The notes: generated from the letters alone by a model not told the origin. A DNA stretch of 64,000 nucleotides from Butyrivibrio sp. XPD2006 (GCF_000420865.1 NZ_ATVT01000001.1:62001-126000); one strand, 5' to 3'. Numbered from the stretch's first letter, positions 32,635 to 43,511 are shown. Translations and numbers: made by a program.

Positions 32635-32639
32635 AGAAG

Positions 32640-32659
32640 TTAAAGCGAAGGGGCTTTAA
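32640..32659 (+). promoter_or_regulatory. Small hairpin in the glpP-glpK gap
   Basis: TTAAAGC pairs with GCTTTAA around a 6-nt loop and is followed by an AT-rich tract without a clean T-run. It could be a weak terminator or an attenuator before glpK. Confidence 0.35.
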
Positions 32660-32695
32660 TAATATTATTTCTTTCACAAGAAAAAGGAGGGTTAA

Positions 32696-34201
<1,506 letters not shown>

Positions 34202-34252
34202 TACTAATTTAGGTGAGGAAAAAATTCACATACACAAAAAGGGGGTAATATT

Positions 34253-34954
34253 ATGAGTGCTTATATTGCAGAATTTGTTGGAACATTGATCCTTGTACTT
34301 CTTGGTGACGGCGTTTGCTGTAACGTTAGTCTGGAGAAGTCCGGATTCAAGGGCGGCGGAGCTGTTTACATCCTTATCGGATGGGGCATGGCAGTTATGG
34401 TTCCCGCTTTCACATTCGGATCATTATCAGGATCACACTTCAATCCGGCAGTTACAATCGGCGCAGCTATAAGAGGCGGATTCGATTGGGCTCTTGTTCC
34501 CGGATACATCATCGCTCAGATGCTCGGTGGTTTCTGTGGCGCAGCTATCCTTATGGTTCTTTTCAAGGATCATATTAAGGCTACAGCTAATGATGACGTA
34601 GTTCGCGGATGCTTCTGCACAGCTCCTTCAATTCCTAATGCAGTATTGAACTTCCTTTCAGAGTTCGTTGCTACATTCATTCTTGTATTCACACTTGCAT
34701 CTATTCCTGCTGATGCCGGTGCTGTTACATGGCCTCTCGTTTACGGCGTAATCGTTGCATGTGGTGCATCATTCGGTGGACTTACAGGATACGCTATGAA
34801 CGCAGCAAGAGATTCAGCTCCTCGTTTTGCTTATCAGCTCCTTGCTCCTAACTTCGGCAAGAAGAACGCAAACTGGGCTTATGGTTGGATTCCGCTTGTA
34901 GCACCTATCTGCGGCGGTATCGTAGCTTCTCTTCTTCACATGGCAATCTTTTAA
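34253..34954 (+). CDS. glpF: Glycerol facilitator (aquaglyceroporin) with a modified second NPA motif
   Basis: A 233-residue six-helix MIP channel that lets glycerol diffuse into the cell for GlpK. The first half-helix motif is intact (SHFNPAVTIG, N64-P65-A66). The second reads MNAARDSAPR, so the proline of NPA is an alanine at residue 184; the arginine of the selectivity filter (R186) and the GlpF-type aspartate (D187) remain. The GGG and GGF loops and FVATFILVFTLA helix fit the family. GGGGG precedes the ATG. Confidence 0.93.
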   Translation: MSAYIAEFVGTLILVLLGDGVCCNVSLEKSGFKGGGAVYILIGWGMAVMVPAFTFGSLSGSHFNPAVTIGAAIRGGFDWALVPGYIIAQMLGGFCGAAILMVLFKDHIKATANDDVVRGCFCTAPSIPNAVLNFLSEFVATFILVFTLASIPADAGAVTWPLVYGVIVACGASFGGLTGYAMNAARDSAPRFAYQLLAPNFGKKNANWAYGWIPLVAPICGGIVASLLHMAIF

Positions 34955-34986
34955 TGTGAATTAAGTGCTAACTAAATAGTGATAGG

Positions 34987-35042
34987 AGGCGAGAGGGGGA
35001 TAAGCTGCGGAGAACGCAGGTTACTTTCTCTCGCCTTTTTAT
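34987..35042 (+). terminator. Two-stage hairpin terminator upstream of the glycerol-3-phosphate oxidase gene
   Basis: AGGCGAGAG (34987-34995) pairs with CTCTCGCCT (35028-35036), enclosing a second hairpin CTGCG/CGCAG (35005-35019), followed by TTTTTAT. It may end glpF transcripts, but its place just before the dehydrogenase gene is also where GlpP acts in B. subtilis (glpD leader). Confidence 0.8.
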
Positions 35043-35074
35043 AGCAGAACAACTTGTTTAAGAAGGAGATTATT

Positions 35075-36526
35075 ATGTTATACGATGTGATCGTAATCGG
35101 AGCCGGTGTTACCGGATCTGCAGTCGCAAGAGAGCTGTCCCGTTATGAGACAAACGTTTGCGTACTGGAGAAATGTGAAGATGTTTGTGAAGGAACATCT
35201 AAAGCCAATTCGGCCATCGTTCATGCCGGATTTGATGCAGCTGAAGGCTCACTTATGGCTAAGCTCAACGTCAGAGGCAATGAGATGATGGGTGATCTTG
35301 CCAAAGACCTGGATATTCCGTTTAAGAGAAACGGAGCTATGGTCGTTTGCATTCACAAGGAAGCTATTGACGGCCTTAAAGACCTCTATAACAGAGGTAT
35401 TGCCAACGGAGTTAAGGAACTGAAAATCCTTAACAGAGAGGAGGCTCTTGAGATGGAGCCTAACCTTTCAGAAAACGTTGAGGGAGCACTCTGGGCTCCT
35501 ACAAGCGGAATCATCTGTCCATTCGAGCTTAATATTGCAATGGCAGAGAACGCTAATATGAACGGCGTTGATTTCCGTTTTAACACAGAAGTTGAAGATA
35601 TTAAAAAAGGCGAAGACGGCAACTGGCACCTGAGAACAAACAACGGTGAGTATGTAGCAAGATACGTTGTAAATGCTGCAGGTGTCTATGCTGATGTAAT
35701 ACATAATATGGTAAGTGCTGACAAGATCCATATTACACCTCGTAGAGGAGACTACTGCCTCCTTGATAAGACTGTAGGCGGACATGTTAAGCACACAATC
35801 TTCCCTCAGCCCACAAATCTTGGAAAGGGTGTTCTTGTATCACCTACAATCCACGGTAATCTTATCGTTGGACCGACAGCTGTGGATATTGAGAATAAGG
35901 AAGGAAACAACACAACGGCTGCAGGAATTGATGATCTTATTGCTAAGGCAGGCGATCATGTAAGAAACCTTCCTATAAGAAACGTTATAACATCATTTGC
36001 AGGACTTCGTGCTCATGAATCACATCATGAGTTCATCATCAAAGAAGTTGACGATGCACCACACTTTATCGATTGTGCAGGCATCGAGTCACCAGGACTT
36101 ACCAGCAGCCCTGCTATCGGCGAGATGGTTGGTAACATGATGAAGGATATGATGGGACTTAAAGAGAAGGCTAACTGGATCAGCACACGTAAGGGCGTGA
36201 AGAAAACTGAAGGCCTTTCAGTAGAAGAGAGAAATGCTCTCATTAAAGAAAATCCTGCATACGGAACAATTATCTGCAGATGTGAATCTATCACAGAGGG
36301 CGAGATCCTCGATGCAATCCACAGACCTCTTGGCGCAAGAAGCCTTGATGGCGTAAAGCGCAGAACAAGAGCCGGTATGGGAAGATGCCAGGCTGGATTC
36401 TGCTCACCGAGAACCATGGAAATCCTTCATCGCGAACTTGGAATTCCTTATGAGAAGATTACAAAGAGCGGCGGAAGATCGAACATTGTTCTTGAGAGAA
36501 CTAAAGGGGAGGTAAGCGGGTCATGA
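35075..36526 (+). CDS. GlpA/GlpO-like FAD-dependent glycerol-3-phosphate oxidase/dehydrogenase with BFD-like [2Fe-2S] domain
   Basis: A 483-residue flavoprotein. The N-terminal VIVIGAGVTGSAVARELSRY is the FAD Rossmann loop, followed by KANSAIVHAGFDA, typical of the DadA/GlpD-like family. The C-terminal region has a CxC...CxxxxC pattern (ICRCES and GRCQAGFCSP), a BFD-type [2Fe-2S] binding domain as in GlpA. It should oxidise glycerol-3-phosphate to dihydroxyacetone phosphate, passing electrons to the next protein. The start at 35075 is set by AAGGAG; the frame opens earlier at a TTG (35054) without a site. It overlaps the next gene by 4 nt. Confidence 0.88.
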   Translation: MLYDVIVIGAGVTGSAVARELSRYETNVCVLEKCEDVCEGTSKANSAIVHAGFDAAEGSLMAKLNVRGNEMMGDLAKDLDIPFKRNGAMVVCIHKEAIDGLKDLYNRGIANGVKELKILNREEALEMEPNLSENVEGALWAPTSGIICPFELNIAMAENANMNGVDFRFNTEVEDIKKGEDGNWHLRTNNGEYVARYVVNAAGVYADVIHNMVSADKIHITPRRGDYCLLDKTVGGHVKHTIFPQPTNLGKGVLVSPTIHGNLIVGPTAVDIENKEGNNTTAAGIDDLIAKAGDHVRNLPIRNVITSFAGLRAHESHHEFIIKEVDDAPHFIDCAGIESPGLTSSPAIGEMVGNMMKDMMGLKEKANWISTRKGVKKTEGLSVEERNALIKENPAYGTIICRCESITEGEILDAIHRPLGARSLDGVKRRTRAGMGRCQAGFCSPRTMEILHRELGIPYEKITKSGGRSNIVLERTKGEVSGS

Positions 36527-37791
36527 AGACATATGATATCGTAATAGTAGGCGGCGGCCCTGCCGGCCTCGCAGCAGCTGTGGCAGCCAAGGAAGCCGGC
36601 AATGACAGCATCCTTATTCTTGAGAGAGACCATGAGCTTGGAGGAATCTTAAACCAGTGTATCCACAATGGATTCGGACTTCATACATTTAAAGAAGAGC
36701 TTACAGGTCCCGAATATGCATATCGTTTTATTAAGCAGGTTCTTGATCTTGGTATAGAGTACAAGCTCAATACCATGGTTATGGATATTGCACCTGATAA
36801 GACAGTAACAGCTATGAACAGGGAAGATGGCATGTTCCAGATTCCCGCCAAGGCTGTAATCCTCGCAATGGGCTGCAGAGAAAGACCTCGTGGAGCCCTG
36901 AACATTCCCGGATATCGTCCTGCAGGTATTTTCTCGGCAGGCACTGCACAGAGACTGGTAAATATTGAAGGTTATATGCCCGGTCGTGAGGTAGTAATCC
37001 TCGGATCAGGTGATATCGGACTTATCATGGCCCGCAGAATGACCTTTGAGGGAGCCAAGGTAAAGGTAGTGGCAGAGCTTATGCCATACTCCGGCGGACT
37101 TAAGAGAAACATAGTTCAGTGTCTTGATGATTACGGAATTCCTCTTAAGCTTTCACACACCGTTGTTGATATCGAGGGAAAAGACCATGTTACAGCCGTT
37201 ACAATCGCTGAGGTTGGCCCGGACAGAAAGCCTATCCCCGGAACAGAAGAGAGATATACATGTGATACACTTCTTCTTTCCTGTGGACTTATTCCTGAAA
37301 ATGAGCTTTCAAGATCAGCAGGTGTTTCTATGAACCCTGTTACATCTGGTCCTGTTGTAAATGAGTCTCTCGAGACCAACATTCCCGGTGTATTTGCCTG
37401 TGGTAACGTTCTTCATGTACATGATCTTGTTGATTATGTATCGGAAGAGGCTAAGAGAGCCGGACAGAATGCTGTTAAGTACATAGCTGACGGCTGCAAG
37501 GAAGTTACAGGCGATAATGTTATCGAGCTTTGTGCTACTGACGGGGCAAGATATACAGTACCCAGCACAATCAATAAAGAGAGAATGGATGACCTCCTCA
37601 CTGTAAGATTCAGAGTAGGTGATGTTTATAAGAATTCCTTCGTAAGTGTATACTTTGATGACGAGAGAGTTATGCACAATGAGAAGAGGATCCTTGCACC
37701 GGGTGAGATGGAGCAGATCATTCTTCAGAAAAAGAAACTCGATGAGCATCCAAATCTTAAGAAGATAACTGTAAAGATAGAAAAGGAGTAA
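36523..37791 (+). CDS. NAD(P)/FAD-dependent oxidoreductase, partner of the GlpA-like protein
   Basis: A 422-residue two-dinucleotide-domain flavoprotein of the pyridine nucleotide-disulfide oxidoreductase type. FAD loop: IVIVGGGPAGLAAAVAAKEAG at the N-terminus; second loop VVILGSGDIGLIMARRMT (about residues 152-170); LLLSCGLIPENELS and VFACGNVLHVHDLVDYVS are the C-terminal FAD-contact blocks. There is no redox CxxxxC pair. In Clostridia this gene sits between the GlpA-like gene and a DUF1667 gene and probably accepts electrons from glycerol-3-phosphate and passes them to NAD or an acceptor chain. ATGA overlap with the upstream gene and a 5-nt gap to the next indicate coupling. Confidence 0.88.
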   Translation: MKTYDIVIVGGGPAGLAAAVAAKEAGNDSILILERDHELGGILNQCIHNGFGLHTFKEELTGPEYAYRFIKQVLDLGIEYKLNTMVMDIAPDKTVTAMNREDGMFQIPAKAVILAMGCRERPRGALNIPGYRPAGIFSAGTAQRLVNIEGYMPGREVVILGSGDIGLIMARRMTFEGAKVKVVAELMPYSGGLKRNIVQCLDDYGIPLKLSHTVVDIEGKDHVTAVTIAEVGPDRKPIPGTEERYTCDTLLLSCGLIPENELSRSAGVSMNPVTSGPVVNESLETNIPGVFACGNVLHVHDLVDYVSEEAKRAGQNAVKYIADGCKEVTGDNVIELCATDGARYTVPSTINKERMDDLLTVRFRVGDVYKNSFVSVYFDDERVMHNEKRILAPGEMEQIILQKKKLDEHPNLKKITVKIEKE

Positions 37792-37796
37792 GGCTT

Positions 37797-38162
37797 ATGG
37801 AAACCAGAGAATTAACATGTATCGGATGTCCTATGGGGTGCCTTGTTACAGTTACTTTGGATAATGGAGAAGTTAAAGAGGTAACAGGTAACACATGCGC
37901 CAAGGGCGATATTTATGCCAGAAAAGAAGTGGTCAATCCCACAAGAATTGTTACCAGCACAGTGAAGATTGTTGGTGGTGACAAGGAGAGAGTTTCTGTT
38001 AAGACTGCCAATGATATTCCAAAGAGCAAGATCTTTGAAGTAATGAAAGACATTGATGCTGCAGAGGCAAAAGCACCTGCTCATATAGGAGATGTCCTTA
38101 TTAAAGATGTTGCCGGAACAGGCGTTGACGTAGTTGCTACAAGAAATGTAGAAGCAATTTAA
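37797..38162 (+). CDS. DUF1667 domain protein of the glycerol-3-phosphate oxidation complex
   Basis: A 121-residue protein beginning METRELTCIGCPMGCLV. The cysteine pattern CxxCxxxC plus a fourth cysteine (NTCAKGDIYAR) suggests an iron-sulfur or zinc site. DUF1667 proteins are almost always encoded after the GlpA-like and FAD-oxidoreductase pair and are regarded as the third, electron-transfer component; the function is not proven. It ends in a strong terminator, which closes the glycerol operon. Confidence 0.85.
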   Translation: METRELTCIGCPMGCLVTVTLDNGEVKEVTGNTCAKGDIYARKEVVNPTRIVTSTVKIVGGDKERVSVKTANDIPKSKIFEVMKDIDAAEAKAPAHIGDVLIKDVAGTGVDVVATRNVEAI

Positions 38163-38196
38163 AAAATCTATTGCAATATAAGCGCGATAGTCATAG

Positions 38197-38241
38197 AATA
38201 CAAAGTGTACTAGTTCGGATAGTACACTTTGTATTTTTTTT
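38197..38241 (+). terminator. Terminator of the glycerol operon
   Basis: A perfect 16-bp stem (38197-38212 with 38220-38235) has a 7-nt loop and eight Ts. Confidence 0.95.
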
Positions 38242-38270
38242 CGTCGGGGATCATCTTTCGGAGGGAAACA

Positions 38271-38654
38271 ATGAAACTAATCGACTTCCAGGATAGCAGA
38301 CCTATCTACGAACAAATTGTTGAAAACTTCAAAATGCAGATATACAAGGGGATACTCCGGGAGGGTGATCAGATGCCGTCAGTAAGGAGCCTTGCGGTTG
38401 AGCTCTCCACCAATCCCAACACGGTCCAGAAAGCCTATGCTGAGTTGGAACGCCAGGGATTCATCTATACGGTGAAGGGCAGGGGAAATTTTGTAAAAGG
38501 CAGGGACCTGCTGGTGGAAGGCAAGAAATCAGAACTGGTAAAAGAGATTGTCAGGCTCTTTACAGAAGCTCATGAAATAGGGCTTTCACTGGAAGAGCTT
38601 GTTGAGGAGATAAAAAAGCATTTAGATAAGCTTGGGGAGGGAAAGCATGATTGA
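38271..38654 (+). CDS. GntR-family regulator, YtrA subfamily
   Basis: A 127-residue protein with the short YtrA architecture: winged helix at residues 5-75 (RPIYEQIVENFKMQIYKG, MPSVRSLAVELSTNPNTVQKAY, LERQGFIYTVKGRGNFV) and a short helical dimerisation tail. YtrA-type regulators nearly always control the ABC exporter genes that follow. The start is the ATG at 38271 behind GGAGGG; the longer frame from 38229 begins inside the terminator. Its stop overlaps the start of the ABC ATPase by 8 nt. It probably represses the whole eight-gene operon 38271-48783. Confidence 0.92.
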   Translation: MKLIDFQDSRPIYEQIVENFKMQIYKGILREGDQMPSVRSLAVELSTNPNTVQKAYAELERQGFIYTVKGRGNFVKGRDLLVEGKKSELVKEIVRLFTEAHEIGLSLEELVEEIKKHLDKLGEGKHD

Positions 38655-39552
38655 ATTACTGAATCTTGAAAAATCATTCGACGACATAAAAGCTGTCAAT
38701 CGTGTTTCGCTGAATATTCTGGACGGTGAGGTGTTTGGACTGGTTGGAACAAACGGAGCCGGAAAGAGCACGATACTGAGGATCATTTCAGGTGTTATCA
38801 AGCCGGATGCGGGAATTGTCCTGGTAGATAAGAGACCTGTTTATGACAACCCCGAGGTTAAGCGGGATATCTTTTACATATCAGACGATCAGTATTTTCT
38901 TCCGAATTCTACACCTGAGGAAATGGCTACATTTTATGAAAATATATATCCGGGTTTTGACAAACTTAGATTTCACAAGCTTTGCAGCGGATTTGGACTT
39001 GACGTAAAAAGAAGGATAAACACTTTTTCAAAGGGAATGAAGAAGCAGGTGTCCATACTCCTTGGAATCTGCGCCGGAACCAAATACCTTCTGTGTGATG
39101 AGACTTTTGACGGCCTTGATCCTGTTGTGAGACAGGGGGTAAAGAGTCTTTTTGCAGGAGAGATGGCAGACAGAGGAATGACTCCGATCATTGCATCCCA
39201 CAACTTAAGGGAACTTGAAGATATCTGTGATCACATAGGTCTTCTTCATCAGGGAGGAGTGATCCTGTCAGAAGATATAGAGGATATGAAGATCAAGATG
39301 CAGAAGGTACAGTGTGTATTTGCTTCTGAAGAAGATGAGAAGAAAGCGCTGGAGGGTCTTAATGTGTTGCTTCATGAGACCAGGGGAAGACTTCACACCA
39401 TTACGATCCGCGGTGAGAGAGAAGAGATAGAGGCAGCCTTTGGCAGAGGCAATCCGATATTCTTCGAAGTTCTGGCACTTTCATTGGAAGAGATCTTTAT
39501 AAGTGAAACGGAGGTAGTTGGGTATGACATCCGCAAATTTGTCCTTGGGTGA
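38647..39552 (+). CDS. ABC transporter ATPase (YtrB-like)
   Basis: A 301-residue ATPase. Walker A is GTNGAGKST (about residue 36), the signature motif is degenerate (FSKGMKKQ instead of LSGGQ, as usual in the YtrB/CcmA-like group), Walker B is YLLCDETFDGLD, and the switch histidine is IIASHNLRELE. It overlaps both neighbours: 8 nt with the GntR regulator, 29 nt with the permease. GGGGAGG precedes the ATG at 38647. It is the only ATPase in an operon that contains three kinds of ABC permease, so it may energise more than its direct partner. Confidence 0.9.
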   Translation: MIELLNLEKSFDDIKAVNRVSLNILDGEVFGLVGTNGAGKSTILRIISGVIKPDAGIVLVDKRPVYDNPEVKRDIFYISDDQYFLPNSTPEEMATFYENIYPGFDKLRFHKLCSGFGLDVKRRINTFSKGMKKQVSILLGICAGTKYLLCDETFDGLDPVVRQGVKSLFAGEMADRGMTPIIASHNLRELEDICDHIGLLHQGGVILSEDIEDMKIKMQKVQCVFASEEDEKKALEGLNVLLHETRGRLHTITIRGEREEIEAAFGRGNPIFFEVLALSLEEIFISETEVVGYDIRKFVLG

Positions 39553-41683
39553 AAGATTAAAAAATCATAGGACCTATATAAACAGAACACTTTGGTCAAG
39601 TTACATTGCACTGCCGTTTTTGGCTGCATATTTTATCCTGGGCGTGATCATGATGATTTCAAGAACCATCAATTATGCTGCAAGATATAACCAGAGCGAT
39701 GCTGTGCTATATCAGGAAAAGCTTAGGGCAGTGTCAAGAGTACTCGGTGTTGAACAGCTTGGCTTTGTGTTTGTAATAGGAATTGCAGTAATGTTTGCAC
39801 TTCAGGGATTCTCATATGTCTTTAGCACAAGTAAGCTGGACTTTTATCTTAGTCAGCCTACAACCAGGTCACAGAGAATTGCAGGGAACTATTTCGATGC
39901 CATTACTACATTTCTGATCATGTATGTGGGATGTGAGGTGATTGCGCTGATCATCGCAGCCTGCATGGGTGCTGTTGGCAAGTACCTGTATCTGTCAGTA
40001 CTTATAGAGACTATAAGAGCGTTTAACCTGTTTTTTGCTTTTTACAACATAACAGTACTTGCTGTTATGCTGAGCGGAACACTTCCAATAGCTATTCTTC
40101 TTACAGGATGTTTTGCATTTATTTCAATACTATTTGCAGGAGAATTGTACTTCTTTAAGAACATATTCTATGCAACCTTCAGTTCGTCGCAGCCTTTCAG
40201 GGTTTGGTTTTCTCCTATGTATGACAGATTCGGAATCTATGTATCGCTTGCTGAAGAACTGAGAGCTTCGTACGCCCTTATTGCTCCCGAGTATATCAGT
40301 AATGTTATGCCGAAAATACTTCCTCGTGAGATAGATATTCTGATAACAGGACTTATCGCATTTGTTTTCGTCATGATCTTTGCAAGAATGAGACAGTCAG
40401 AGTGGGCAGGAAAGGGCATAGTAATAAGACCTTTCAGATGGCTGGTCAAGATAGTTGTCTGTGTGGCAACAGGTCTTGGAGTCGGATATATTGTTTATCT
40501 TGTATATGAGAGTGTATGGACAACACGTTTATTTACTCAGATGTGCCTTATTATGGTGCTTGCTACAATCGTTGCAGGTTGTATTGCAGAAGTTCTTCTT
40601 GAGCGCAATATCAAAAAAGTGTTTAAGGGCAAGGCACAGACAATTATGGCTTTGGCAATTGTGCTTCTTATATTTACCATTTTTAAGGGAGATCTTCTTG
40701 GATTTGACAGCTATGTTCCCGCTGCGGATAAGATTGAGAGCTGTGCTATCGAGAATAACGGAAGGCAGTTCAATCTGTATGACAGAGTAATGTATAACGG
40801 CAGCATCAGTGATGACGGACTGATGACTATAACTAATACAGAAGATTTTGTGAAGCTGGCTAAGGCCGGTATGGAGACCCGAAAGATCCAGCAAAAGAAC
40901 TATGAAGAGGATATCTATGAAAACCTCGGATATGATATTCAGATTCTCTATAGATTAAAAAGTGGAAGAAAGGTATACAGATACATTACTGTTCCTTTTA
41001 AGACAGTAGATGCAGAACTGGCTCGGATCATTGACAGTGAGGAATTTAAGAGAGGATATTTTGATATCTTTAATGATGACGCTGTAAGAAAACTTGATAA
41101 TCCTGCTCTTCACAATCTCTCATATGAATCCGGCGGAAGATCAGTGGCTACCAAGAACTTCGTATATGAGGAGTTTAGTGAAGCATACAGAAAAGATATC
41201 TTGGAGAATTACAGCTTTGAGTATATGAGTACTCATATGCCGGTCGGTTCTGTGATCTATGAAGGTAACAACGACAGTTATGTTTACGGAAACCTTGATG
41301 TTTTTGATAATTATGCCAATACAATTGCATATTTGAAAAAGATTGGAATATACAAAAATAATAATCTGGATGCATCTGATGTCAGGGAAGTAAAGGTTGA
41401 TAATTACTATCCGGGTTATGATCTGGAGACAATGCCGTATAGTGATGTGGACATAAACGTAGAGACAAGTCATGCATCTTATACAGATCCTGAGCAGATA
41501 AAAGAGCTCCTTTCTGTCATTGTTGAAAGCGGTTATTACAACCCATGGTATGACTACAGTCTGATAAATGATCAGTATTCTGTTCAGGTATACAGGAACG
41601 GAGAGTTCGACGAGTATTCAAGCACATATTACTCAATTCTGAAGGGGAAGGTTCCGCAGTTTGTTAAAGAAGATACCAACTAA
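39524..41683 (+). CDS. Large ABC-2-type permease (DUF6449-like) with extracytoplasmic C-terminal region
   Basis: A 719-residue membrane protein. About ten hydrophobic segments lie between residues 25 and 405. The C-terminal 310 residues are hydrophilic and Tyr/Asp-rich, presumably outside the cell. The N-terminal half resembles ABC-2 permeases paired with YtrB-type ATPases; the long soluble tail is like the Lachnospiraceae DUF6449 group. The ATG at 39524 has GGAGG at 9 nt. It overlaps the ATPase by 29 nt and the next permease by 23 nt. The substrate is unknown; YtrA-B systems elsewhere respond to cell-envelope stress. Confidence 0.8.
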   Translation: MTSANLSLGERLKNHRTYINRTLWSSYIALPFLAAYFILGVIMMISRTINYAARYNQSDAVLYQEKLRAVSRVLGVEQLGFVFVIGIAVMFALQGFSYVFSTSKLDFYLSQPTTRSQRIAGNYFDAITTFLIMYVGCEVIALIIAACMGAVGKYLYLSVLIETIRAFNLFFAFYNITVLAVMLSGTLPIAILLTGCFAFISILFAGELYFFKNIFYATFSSSQPFRVWFSPMYDRFGIYVSLAEELRASYALIAPEYISNVMPKILPREIDILITGLIAFVFVMIFARMRQSEWAGKGIVIRPFRWLVKIVVCVATGLGVGYIVYLVYESVWTTRLFTQMCLIMVLATIVAGCIAEVLLERNIKKVFKGKAQTIMALAIVLLIFTIFKGDLLGFDSYVPAADKIESCAIENNGRQFNLYDRVMYNGSISDDGLMTITNTEDFVKLAKAGMETRKIQQKNYEEDIYENLGYDIQILYRLKSGRKVYRYITVPFKTVDAELARIIDSEEFKRGYFDIFNDDAVRKLDNPALHNLSYESGGRSVATKNFVYEEFSEAYRKDILENYSFEYMSTHMPVGSVIYEGNNDSYVYGNLDVFDNYANTIAYLKKIGIYKNNNLDASDVREVKVDNYYPGYDLETMPYSDVDINVETSHASYTDPEQIKELLSVIVESGYYNPWYDYSLINDQYSVQVYRNGEFDEYSSTYYSILKGKVPQFVKEDTN

Positions 41684-42560
41684 ATTTAAAAACCTTTCCG
41701 CGAACCGGAAGAGGAGCATTATATCATGGCTGTTCCTGTTGCCTTCACTTCTTGGAGTACTGCTGTTTTTTGCCGCACCATTTGTGGTGGTTATCTTTTA
41801 TTCGCTTATTGATAACCCCATCCGAATGAATTTTGTGGGCTTGAAGAACTTTGTCAATGTGTGGAACAATGCAGCTTTTAAGCAGGCAGGGATAAATACA
41901 CTCAAGTTCTCAATGGTGGCAGTACCTCTGGCAGTGGTGTTATCTCTTTTCCTGGCAGCGGTTATGGAATCCAGGATACCGGGAAAGAGCTACTTCAGGA
42001 CATTTTTCTTAAGTCCTCTGATGGTGCCTATTGCCTCGGTAGTTCTTATCTGGCAGGTGCTGTTTAACTACAATGGACTAGTCAATGATTTCCTTGCGGG
42101 GTTTGGAATTGCCAAGACTGATTTCCTTAAGTCTGACAAGGCAATGGTTGTAATAATAGCTCTTTTCCTTTGGAAGAATCTTGGTTATAACATGATACTG
42201 TTTATGGCGGCTCTTGCCAGTATACCCAAGGATCTTCTGGAGGTTGCGGCATTGGAGCACGCCAATAAATACCAGATTTTCTGGCATATAAAGGTAAGAT
42301 ACATGTCATCCACAATTCTGTTTGTGGCGATCATGTCCCTGATCAATTCTTTCAAGGTTTTCAGGGAAGTGTATCTTATGACCGGAGATCATCCTTACGA
42401 AACGCTATACATGTTGCAGCATTTTATGAATAATACTTTTGCTTCACTTGATTATCAAAAGCTCTCCGCTGCAGCAATCATAATGTTTATTGTGGTATCG
42501 GCGCTGGTATTCGTGATGTTAAAGGTTGAAAACAGGTTTGGAAGGGATGTAGAAGGCTAA
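41661..42560 (+). CDS. Carbohydrate ABC transporter permease, MalF/UgpA type
   Basis: A 299-residue permease with six hydrophobic segments. The typical N-terminus (LFLLPSLLGVLLFFAAPFVV, then GLKNFVNVW) and the EAA loop (ALEHANKYQIFWHIKV) are visible; the EAA start reads LEVAALEHAN. These permeases import sugars together with a binding protein and an MsmX-type ATPase. It starts at TTG 41661, inside the end of the upstream gene, and ends by sharing one base with the next start (TAATG). No sugar ATPase is encoded here. Confidence 0.9.
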   Translation: MLKKIPTKFKNLSANRKRSIISWLFLLPSLLGVLLFFAAPFVVVIFYSLIDNPIRMNFVGLKNFVNVWNNAAFKQAGINTLKFSMVAVPLAVVLSLFLAAVMESRIPGKSYFRTFFLSPLMVPIASVVLIWQVLFNYNGLVNDFLAGFGIAKTDFLKSDKAMVVIIALFLWKNLGYNMILFMAALASIPKDLLEVAALEHANKYQIFWHIKVRYMSSTILFVAIMSLINSFKVFREVYLMTGDHPYETLYMLQHFMNNTFASLDYQKLSAAAIIMFIVVSALVFVMLKVENRFGRDVEG

Positions 42561-43486
42561 TGGACAGGAACATGCGTCCACTACTAAGAAAATATAAACA
42601 TAAAAAAAGAATAGATGATTTTAAGACGGTCATAGTAACTACGGCTGCAATAGTTTTTGCTATCATCTTTTTGATGCCAATCATACTCACTATCACAAAC
42701 TCCTTCATGTCGGCATCGGAGATAGCGGCAAACTATGGAAGTATATTTGCGACAACGGAAAAGGGCGGTAAGGTATTTGTTTCTAACAAAGTAAACCTAA
42801 AACTTATCCCCGACATGATAACTTTTGCACAGTACATTGCCGTTCTTTTCAAGAGTCCACAGTATCTTTTAAAGTTTTGGAACTCAGTATTCTACACGAT
42901 TCCAATCGTAGTAGTACAGCTCACTATTGCAGCGCTTTCTGCTTACGGCTTTTCAAGATACGACAGTAAGGCCAAGAAGATTATCTTTTTTTCATATATC
43001 ATAATCATGCTGATGCCTTACCAGGTTACACTGGTACCGAATTTCCTGGTTTCCAAAGCACTGGGACTGTACGGTACCAAATGGGCTATCCTGCTTCCGG
43101 GGTTCTTCAGTCCGTTTGCAGTGTATCTTCTGACGAAGTTTATGAGGAGGATACCGACTGAAGTCATGGAGGCTGCAAGGGTAGACGGGGCAAATGAATG
43201 GATGATCTTTTCGAGGATCAATCTACCGCTTTGCAAGGGTGGACTTGCATCCATTGCCATTTTGTTATTTTTTGATTATTGGAACATGGTGGAACAGCCG
43301 CTGATTCTTTTACCTGACTCGGATATGCATCCGCTGTCGGTATTTCTGTCCAGGATCAATACAGGGGAGATCAGCCTGGCATTCGCAGTGGCGGTAATAT
43401 ATCTCATTCCACCTCTTCTGATATTTTTATACGGGGAAGATTATCTGGTAGAGGGAATCTCTTACCAGGGAGGAATCAAAGGTTAA
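42560..43486 (+). CDS. Carbohydrate ABC transporter permease, MalG type
   Basis: A 308-residue permease, the partner of the preceding MalF-type protein. It has six hydrophobic segments, the family N-terminal FLMPIILTITNSFM and a clear EAA motif (EAARVDGANEWMIFSRINLPL is the loop; E-A-A at about residue 203) for docking an ATPase. A periplasmic-side loop after TM1 is longer than usual (about residues 55-100). The start overlaps the preceding stop. The final helices and the LVEGISYQGGIKG end match MalG-type proteins, in which EGI..GGIKG is common. Confidence 0.9.
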   Translation: MDRNMRPLLRKYKHKKRIDDFKTVIVTTAAIVFAIIFLMPIILTITNSFMSASEIAANYGSIFATTEKGGKVFVSNKVNLKLIPDMITFAQYIAVLFKSPQYLLKFWNSVFYTIPIVVVQLTIAALSAYGFSRYDSKAKKIIFFSYIIIMLMPYQVTLVPNFLVSKALGLYGTKWAILLPGFFSPFAVYLLTKFMRRIPTEVMEAARVDGANEWMIFSRINLPLCKGGLASIAILLFFDYWNMVEQPLILLPDSDMHPLSVFLSRINTGEISLAFAVAVIYLIPPLLIFLYGEDYLVEGISYQGGIKG

Positions 43487-43511
43487 ATAAGTTTTACGGG
43501 AGAATTTTGTT

